A stretch of DNA of 13,205 nt from Methylococcaceae bacterium UBA4132 (lineage in GTDB: Bacteria; Pseudomonadota; Gammaproteobacteria; Methylococcales; Methylomonadaceae): assembly GCA_002380945.1 (NCBI GenBank), contig DFWO01000005.1, forward strand, positions 2,559 through 15,763. The letters are read 5' to 3'. This document shows positions 6,859 to 11,015 of this stretch, piece after piece. Every line of letters starts with the position of its first letter. The stretch's first letter is position 1. The notes beneath the pieces are model-generated. The model worked only from the letters and a program-made list of their open reading frames with translations, was not told where the DNA came from and ran no database searches. The position numbers and the translations under genes are program-made.

Positions 6859-8674
6859 AAAAACCGATGAAATTTACCAACAGCTACAACAACAGTTGCG
6901 TGACAGTGCCGAAACACAACTTGAACACGGTGAACCAAAAAAATTACTCGTCGCAACCCCCAATGAAATTCTGCACGAACTACGCGTGCATCAAATTGAA
7001 CTGGAGATGCAGAATGAGGAATTACAGCGTGCGCAACTTGCGTTAGAAGAATCCCGCGACCGTTATGTTGACCTGTATGAGTTTGCCCCCGTCGGTTATC
7101 TTACCCTCACCGTAGACGGCAACATTGCCGACATCAATCTAACAGGCTCGACACTGTTAGGCGTAGAACGCATGAAACTTATTCGTCGCCGTTTTGCCCA
7201 GTACGTCATACCTAAACACAGAGACCGTTGGCATCGTTATTTTCTAATGGTCAAACAACAGGGCTGTGATAAACAAAGCATTGATATAAGCTTGTGCCGC
7301 ACCAATGGCACACCTTTATATGCACATATTGATTGCCTACATATAGAGGCGAACGATGATCTGCCCGTATTGCGCATTACTATCACTGATATTACTGAGC
7401 GTAAGCAGGCAGAAGACGCTTTGCAAGAAAGCAAAGCGCGTCTTGCTGCGATTGTAGAAGGTGCTGAATTGGCAACATGGGACTGGAACATTCAAACGGG
7501 AGATATTTTTTTCAATGAACGTTGGGCGGCGATGCGCGGTTATGCACTGCACGAATTTGAACCGCACATTACTTTCTGGGAGCAAGGCATTTTCCCCGAT
7601 GACCTTGCGCGTGTACAAAACACGTTTACCGAACATTTCGATGGACACATGCCTGTTTTTAACGCTGAATATCGCGTCCGTACCAAATTGGGGGCATGGA
7701 TTTGGATAATGGCATGCGGTAAGGTGATACAACGTGATACTGAGGGCAAACCTTTACGCATTACGGGTATCACGATGAATATTACCCAACGTAAACAAAT
7801 AGAAGAACGGCTACGCATCGCCGCTGTTGCGTTTGAAACACAAGCGGGTATTATCGTAACCGATGCCGATAAAAAAATTATGTGTGCAAATCAGGCATTC
7901 ACTGGTATCTCTGGCTACACTGCTCAAGAAGTGGCTGAACAAACGCCCTTTTTCCTAAGGTCTGAGCTATATGATGACTGTTTCTATCAAAAACTGTTCG
8001 ACTCTTTAAAACACGATGGTTGCTGGCAAGGTGAAATCTGGGACAAGCGCAAGAATGGCGAACTGTTCCCTGTTTGGCTGACCATCACTGCCGTCCGTGA
8101 TAATAAAGATAATATCACGCATTATGTCGGCTCTTTCACCGATCTCACTATACAAAAACAAGCCGAAAAAGTATTGCTTGATGCGCGTCAACAGTTGGAA
8201 ACTCAGGTGGCAAATACCCAAGAGGAGCTGGAAAGAATTAAGGAAGACTCCCTAAAAATTAATGCCGCGCTCAATGTGTTACTCAAACATCGAGAAACCG
8301 ATAAATGCGACGCGCAAAATGCACTGTCACGCGAAGTGGAAGGCACGGTGTTACCGTTTCTCAAAAGACTAAAAGGCGCGAGTACTGATAGAAACCAAAC
8401 CCGCTTGATTACTATTCTTGAAACCAATTTAGAACAGCTAGTGAAATTTTATGGGCGTGATACCAGCTTATCGTCTGTTTACCAAAAATTAACGCCCGCT
8501 GAAATACAGGTTGCTTCAATGGTCAGACAGGGTTTATCGACCAAACTGATTGCAACTACCCTAAATCTTTCAGCAGGGACTATTGGCATTCACCGCAAAC
8601 ACATTCGTAAAAAACTAGACTTGGACAGTAAGGAAATCAATCTTTACAGCTATTTGACTTCGTTACTTGACTAA
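6851..8674 (+). CDS. Triple-PAS regulator with LuxR-type DNA-binding domain
   Basis: A 607-residue soluble protein. Residues 1-68 are helical and Gln/Glu-rich, with the leader LHELRVHQIELEMQNEEL. Three PAS domains follow at about 70-186, 190-315 (with the PAC-like GAWIWIMACGKV) and 320-437, each ending in a D/N-I-T or D-L-T linker (DITERKQAE, NITQRKQIE, DLTIQKQAE). A coiled coil covers about 438-475. The C-terminus from 547 is a LuxR-type helix-turn-helix: LTPAEIQVASMVRQGLSTK then IATTLNLSAGTIGIHRKHIR. There is no receiver or kinase domain, so it probably binds its signal or partner directly through PAS and acts as a one-component regulator (inference). It overlaps the CheB-CheR gene, suggesting the two act together. 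Its N-terminal leader and first PAS domain closely resemble those of the GGDEF-EAL gene at 11016. Target genes are unknown. Confidence 0.88.
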   Translation: MIKKTDEIYQQLQQQLRDSAETQLEHGEPKKLLVATPNEILHELRVHQIELEMQNEELQRAQLALEESRDRYVDLYEFAPVGYLTLTVDGNIADINLTGSTLLGVERMKLIRRRFAQYVIPKHRDRWHRYFLMVKQQGCDKQSIDISLCRTNGTPLYAHIDCLHIEANDDLPVLRITITDITERKQAEDALQESKARLAAIVEGAELATWDWNIQTGDIFFNERWAAMRGYALHEFEPHITFWEQGIFPDDLARVQNTFTEHFDGHMPVFNAEYRVRTKLGAWIWIMACGKVIQRDTEGKPLRITGITMNITQRKQIEERLRIAAVAFETQAGIIVTDADKKIMCANQAFTGISGYTAQEVAEQTPFFLRSELYDDCFYQKLFDSLKHDGCWQGEIWDKRKNGELFPVWLTITAVRDNKDNITHYVGSFTDLTIQKQAEKVLLDARQQLETQVANTQEELERIKEDSLKINAALNVLLKHRETDKCDAQNALSREVEGTVLPFLKRLKGASTDRNQTRLITILETNLEQLVKFYGRDTSLSSVYQKLTPAEIQVASMVRQGLSTKLIATTLNLSAGTIGIHRKHIRKKLDLDSKEINLYSYLTSLLD

Positions 8675-8703
8675 ACAACATCACTGATTAGTGACACCTT
8701 TCC

Positions 8704-8713
8704 TATCGCGATA
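8704..8713. promoter_or_regulatory. TATCGCGATA palindrome, possible operator
   Basis: A perfect 10-bp palindrome 30 bases after the LuxR-type regulator gene. It could be a regulator binding site, possibly autoregulatory, or part of a short transcript-end structure. No second copy was noticed in the window. Confidence 0.25.
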
Positions 8714-8748
8714 ACCTAGCTACCATAAATTTAACCGACCCACTCCCC

Positions 8749-8799
8749 TAGAATGGGTATTTTATATATCCATTCTCTACCCTTTAATACTCCATTCTC
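8749..8799. promoter_or_regulatory. Three CCATTCT elements, the first two forming an 11-bp hairpin
   Basis: AGAATGG (8750-8756) is an inverted copy of CCATTCT at 8770-8776, and a direct copy CCATTCTC occurs at 8792-8799, identical to that at 8770-8777. Element centres are about 20 and 22 bases apart, near two helical turns. The first two also form an 11-bp stem with one G-T pair (8750-8760 with 8766-8776, loop 8761-8765) without a T tract. The array ends 15 bases before a TATATT box, a good place for an activator. It could alternatively be the transcript end of the regulator gene. Confidence 0.4.
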
Positions 8800-8814
8800 A
8801 GTAATTGCGACTTC

Positions 8815-8820
8815 TATATT
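8815..8820 (+). promoter_or_regulatory. Candidate -10 box TATATT
   Basis: TATATT would place a transcript start near 8827-8828, exactly at the first base of the long complementary segment of the RNA candidate. No good -35 box (TTGACA-like) is found 16-18 bases upstream, so an activator bound to the CCATTCT elements may be needed (inference). Confidence 0.3.
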
Positions 8821-8827
8821 CCTAGAG

Positions 8828-8962
8828 CATAATAATAATGTGAGGTAAGACGCTCTCTGTTGACCTCATGTGGGTTGTGCGATCCACGGTTCTTATAACT
8901 GCACTCAAAGTTCATGTCGAATAAATTCGAGACGAGCTTATTATTATGAGTGCAGTTTTTTT
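8828..8962 (+). ncRNA. Candidate structured RNA upstream of hsp20, family not recognised
   Basis: About 135 bases dense in complementary segments: TGAGGT/ACCTCA (8841-8846 with 8863-8868), GTGGGT/ATCCAC (8870-8875 with 8882-8887, one wobble, 6-base loop), AACTGCACTCA/TGAGTGCAGTT (8897-8907 with 8947-8957), AAGTTC/GAGCTT (8908-8913 with 8934-8939, one wobble) and TCGAAT/ATTCGA (8917-8922 with 8925-8930). In addition CATAATAATAA (8828-8838) is perfectly complementary to TTATTATTATG (8938-8948), which crosses the 11-bp terminator stem. The 3' end is a hairpin followed by seven T. This could be an independent small RNA or a leader with two alternative folds controlling hsp20. It matches no RNA family I recognise (not tmRNA, 6S, SRP or RNase P). 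Confidence 0.45.
8897..8962 (+). terminator. Intrinsic terminator-like hairpin with T tract
   Basis: A perfect 11-bp stem, AACTGCACTCA with TGAGTGCAGTT, is followed by an unbroken run of seven T (8956-8962). The 39-base insert folds into further helices (AAGTTC/GAGCTT and TCGAAT/ATTCGA), leaving a 7-base AT bulge. The form fits Rho-independent termination or attenuation of transcripts entering from the left. Confidence 0.55.
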
Positions 8963-9062
8963 AAGTGCATTGGTTTTAATAACCACTTTTATTTTTCCCC
9001 GTTGTTCCCCCGCTTGTTTGTTAATGACATCAATCATCACTGGAGAATGTTATGAACACTGA
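8946..9062 (+). CDS. Possible 38-residue hydrophobic leader peptide overlapping hsp20
   Basis: An ATG at 8946 opens a 38-codon frame beginning MSAVFLSALVLITTFIFP, a membrane-segment or signal-like stretch, and ending CYEH at a TGA at 9060-9062. It overlaps the hsp20 start by 11 bases, so translation could be coupled. There is only a weak GAG-containing ribosome site, and the frame starts inside the terminator-like stem, so it can be made only from read-through or processed transcripts. It may be a chance frame. Confidence 0.2.
   Translation: MSAVFLSALVLITTFIFPRCSPACLLMTSIITGECYEH
8993..9047 (+). promoter_or_regulatory. Possible U-tract masking of the hsp20 ribosome site (RNA thermometer-like)
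   Basis: TTTTCC at 8993-8998 can pair over six bases (one G-U) with GGAGAA at 9042-9047, which contains the GGAG ribosome site of hsp20. Pairing of a U run with the ribosome site is the principle of fourU thermometers found before small heat-shock genes. The 43-base loop is larger than usual, which lowers confidence. Confidence 0.3.
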
Positions 9063-9552
9063 AACTAAAAAACCCGAAGAAAGTAAAGAAAAAGAAGTGA
9101 CAGCCCCTCGTCCAGCAAGTAGCTTGCTTTCATTTGACGAATTTGATAATTTTTTTGACGATTTTCTATCGCGCCGCTGGCCACGTTTAGTGGATTGGAA
9201 CTTCTCACCTGTCACGTCAGAAAGAGGGATACCCAAAGTCGATATTGTCGATTATCCTGACCGTATAGAAGTACAGGCGGCATTAGCAGGCATTAATAAA
9301 GACGATCTGGAAGTAACGATTAACAATCAATCAATTACTATCCGCGCGTCCACCAAAAAAGAAACCGAAGAAAAGAAAGAAGAAGGCAAATATTTTCGCC
9401 AAGAAATAATGCGGGGTGAGTTTCAACGCACCTTATCTTTGCCTGATAATGTAGATAGTGAAAATGCCAGTGCGGCATTTAAAGATGGTATATTGACAAT
9501 AACAATGCCAAAGACTGAAAAAAGTAAACGTAAAACGGTCGATATTACTTAA
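9052..9552 (+). CDS. Small heat-shock protein (Hsp20/alpha-crystallin family)
   Basis: ATP-independent holdase chaperone that binds unfolding proteins in the cytoplasm and passes them to DnaK/ClpB. The 166-residue product has a charged, likely disordered N-terminus (1-20), a Phe-rich stretch FDEFDNFFDDFLSRRWP (28-44), typical of the substrate-binding arm, and an alpha-crystallin domain from about 60 (IPKVDIVDYPDRIEVQAALA) through FQRTLSLPDNV to the hallmark AAFKDGILTITMPK (141-154). The C-terminal tail is short and ends KRKTVDIT, with no clear I-x-I motif beyond the V-D-I. GGAG at 9042-9045 precedes the ATG. It heads a likely operon with the DUF1614 and CxxC genes. No clear sigma-32 promoter was found; control may be through the RNA elements upstream. 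Confidence 0.93.
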   Translation: MNTETKKPEESKEKEVTAPRPASSLLSFDEFDNFFDDFLSRRWPRLVDWNFSPVTSERGIPKVDIVDYPDRIEVQAALAGINKDDLEVTINNQSITIRASTKKETEEKKEEGKYFRQEIMRGEFQRTLSLPDNVDSENASAAFKDGILTITMPKTEKSKRKTVDIT

Positions 9553-9561
9553 CAGTAAGTC

Positions 9562-9593
9562 GATAAGACAAGCGCGACTGATTCGCGCCTATC
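9562..9593 (+). other. Intercistronic stem-loop between hsp20 and DUF1614 genes
   Basis: GCGCGA-CTGAT-TCGCGC (9572-9588) is a perfect GC-rich 6-bp stem, enclosed by GATA/TATC (9562-9565 with 9590-9593). There is no T tract after it, so it is more likely an mRNA-stabilising or processing element that sets unequal expression within the operon than a full terminator. Confidence 0.4.
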
Positions 9594-9638
9594 TCTACAC
9601 ACTAGAAACAAATGTAACTTTACTTAAGGAGAAGGACT

Positions 9639-10295
9639 ATGCCAATTATCTCGATGATTATATTTTTGTTAATCTCCTTGTTTTTTGTAGTATTGATACA
9701 AGTACATTTGTTTGAAATTGCTTTTACAAAACTGGGATTAACGCCTGAAACTACGCTACTGTTATTGGTTGGCACGCTAGTAGGTAGTGGTATCAATTTA
9801 CCGATCTTTGAGTTAAATATTAAAAACCCACGGCATTTGGTTACTTTCTCAGAGCAAAAAATGGTCTGGGAATTATTCAAACCTAGCACAAAAGATAAAA
9901 TGATTGTCGCTGTTAATTTGGGTGGCTGTATTATTCCCGTTGGATTATGTCTTTATTTTATCTCGTTAAATGTAATTAACCCTCTCAGCTTATTAATCGC
10001 CATATTAGCCATTTCCCTATTAAGCTATCAGTCTAGCCGTGTCATTCCTAAAATGGGTATTGGTATGCCTATGTTTCTCGCACCGCTCATTGCTGCCTTA
10101 CTTGCACTGGTATTAGACCCCGACCACGCCGCACACTTAGCCTATACCAGTGGTGTATTAGGTGTGCTGATTGGTGCGGATATATGTCGCATTAATCAAA
10201 TAAGTCAATTAGGTGCGCCTATTGCCTCTATTGGTGGCGCAGGTACATTCGATGGTATTTTTTTAACGGGTATTATTGCGGTTTTATTAGCTTGA
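9639..10295 (+). CDS. Integral membrane protein, DUF1614 (COG4089-like)
   Basis: A 218-residue inner-membrane protein of a family with no established function. Hydrophobic segments lie near 2-25, 38-57, 88-110, 113-130, 143-160, 168-185 and 195-218. The C-terminal half holds the features I recognise as DUF1614: MGIGMPMFLAPLIAA (139-153), GADICRI (179-185) and GGAGTFDGIFLTG (199-211). The polar glycine-rich motifs inside membrane segments suggest a transport or substrate-binding site (inference). AAGGAGAAGGACT precedes the ATG, a strong ribosome site. It lies 86 bases after hsp20 and 40 bases before the CxxC gene, in the same direction, suggesting an envelope-stress or membrane-quality operon (inference). 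Confidence 0.8.
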   Translation: MPIISMIIFLLISLFFVVLIQVHLFEIAFTKLGLTPETTLLLLVGTLVGSGINLPIFELNIKNPRHLVTFSEQKMVWELFKPSTKDKMIVAVNLGGCIIPVGLCLYFISLNVINPLSLLIAILAISLLSYQSSRVIPKMGIGMPMFLAPLIAALLALVLDPDHAAHLAYTSGVLGVLIGADICRINQISQLGAPIASIGGAGTFDGIFLTGIIAVLLA

Positions 10296-10335
10296 GTACA
10301 CAGTCGCGCTTTCTCAATCAACCAAGGAATTATTT

Positions 10336-10923
10336 ATGCCTAGTCAACTTGACATTATTATGGACAAAATAAAGGTATTAGAAAACGAACTGATTGAAGA
10401 GCTACAAAAGCAACAACAAGAATTCTTTTATATTCTCGATAAAAAGCGCATTTATTTTGAAGACAGTACGATTATTCAGCATAAAGAGCAGGCGAAAAAA
10501 ATACTAAAATACTTCGCTGATGCGTCATTAAAAAATATTATCAGCTTGCCGTTTATTTGGCTATGTATTGTACCTCTGATACTCATGGATATGAGTATCA
10601 GCCTTTATCAATATACTTGCTTTCCTCTCTATAATATTCCTAAAGTAAATCGTCAAGATTATATTATTTTTGACCACCAATATTTAAACTACCTGAATTT
10701 TATAGAGAAAATAAATTGTGCTTATTGCAGTTACGCAAATGGTCTTATTGCTTATGTCGGTGAAATAGCCGCACGCACTGAACAGTTTTGGTGTCCTATT
10801 AAACACGCAGGGCGTATTAAAAATTTACATAGCCGTTATCAAAAATTTATTGACTATGGCGATGCAAAAACCTATCAAGCGGAACTGAGCAATATTCGGC
10901 ATAACTTTAAAGACTTGGAATAA
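10336..10923 (+). CDS. Conserved membrane-associated CxxC protein of unknown function
   Basis: A 195-residue protein. Residues 10-60 are helical and charged, ending in a basic-hydrophobic stretch. One strong hydrophobic segment lies at about 68-98 (LPFIWLCIVPLILMDMS then a Tyr/Cys-rich part), possibly a membrane hairpin. The region 127-158 is the likely core: NCAYCSYANGLIAYVGEIAA, then RTEQFWCPIKHA. C128, C131, C153 and H157 could form a metal or redox site. I recall homologues with this same N-C-x-Y-C-x-Y-A-N-G and W-C-P-I-K-H pattern in other proteobacteria, without known function. AAGGA precedes the ATG by about 8 bases. The gene is more AT-rich than its neighbours and lies 40 bases after the DUF1614 gene. 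Confidence 0.8.
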   Translation: MPSQLDIIMDKIKVLENELIEELQKQQQEFFYILDKKRIYFEDSTIIQHKEQAKKILKYFADASLKNIISLPFIWLCIVPLILMDMSISLYQYTCFPLYNIPKVNRQDYIIFDHQYLNYLNFIEKINCAYCSYANGLIAYVGEIAARTEQFWCPIKHAGRIKNLHSRYQKFIDYGDAKTYQAELSNIRHNFKDLE

Positions 10924-10946
10924 AAAAGTAGGCGTATTTTTAATAA

Positions 10947-10995
10947 TTATATAGATTTTAAATTTCTCAATTATCTAAAAAGAATATCTATATAA
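10947..10995. repeat. 10-bp inverted repeat before the GGDEF-EAL gene
   Basis: TTATATAGAT (10947-10956) and ATCTATATAA (10986-10995) are perfect inverted copies 29 bases apart, in the 92-base gap between the CxxC gene and the PAS-GGDEF-EAL gene. The sequence is very AT-rich. It may be a weak transcript end of the operon or an operator for the next gene. Confidence 0.35.
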
Positions 10996-11015
10996 ATACC
11001 CAATGAAGATATTTC

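Larger units (their letters stand above)
8675..9051. other. 377-bp structured non-coding stretch
   Basis: No convincing full-length gene lies here. In order it holds a small hairpin TCACT-GATT-AGTGA (8681-8694) just after the regulator stop codon without a T tract, a TATCGCGATA palindrome, a CCATTCT element array, a TATATT box, a structured RNA candidate ending in a hairpin and T tract, a small stem TGGTT/AACCA (8971-8985), and the hsp20 ribosome site. The parts are listed separately. Confidence 0.6.

Noticed and set aside
7237..8427. Several minus-strand and frame-shifted open frames of 70-130 codons within the triple-PAS gene
   Set aside because: They overlap a well-supported gene throughout, lack ribosome sites and show no recognisable domains.
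8828..8962. Identity of the RNA candidate as tRNA, tmRNA, 6S, SRP, RNase P RNA or an IscB-type guide RNA
   Set aside because: None of the conserved sequence signatures of these RNAs is present, and no transposase or IscB/TnpB-like gene is nearby.
8960..9051. A sigma-32 heat-shock promoter before hsp20
   Set aside because: CCCCGTTG at 8997-9004 vaguely resembles the -10 element but no CTTGAA-type -35 lies at the right distance.
8870..9055. A 61-codon frame on the plus strand across the RNA candidate
   Set aside because: No ribosome site, Cys/Tyr/Phe-rich unlikely composition, and it runs through the hairpins and into the hsp20 start.
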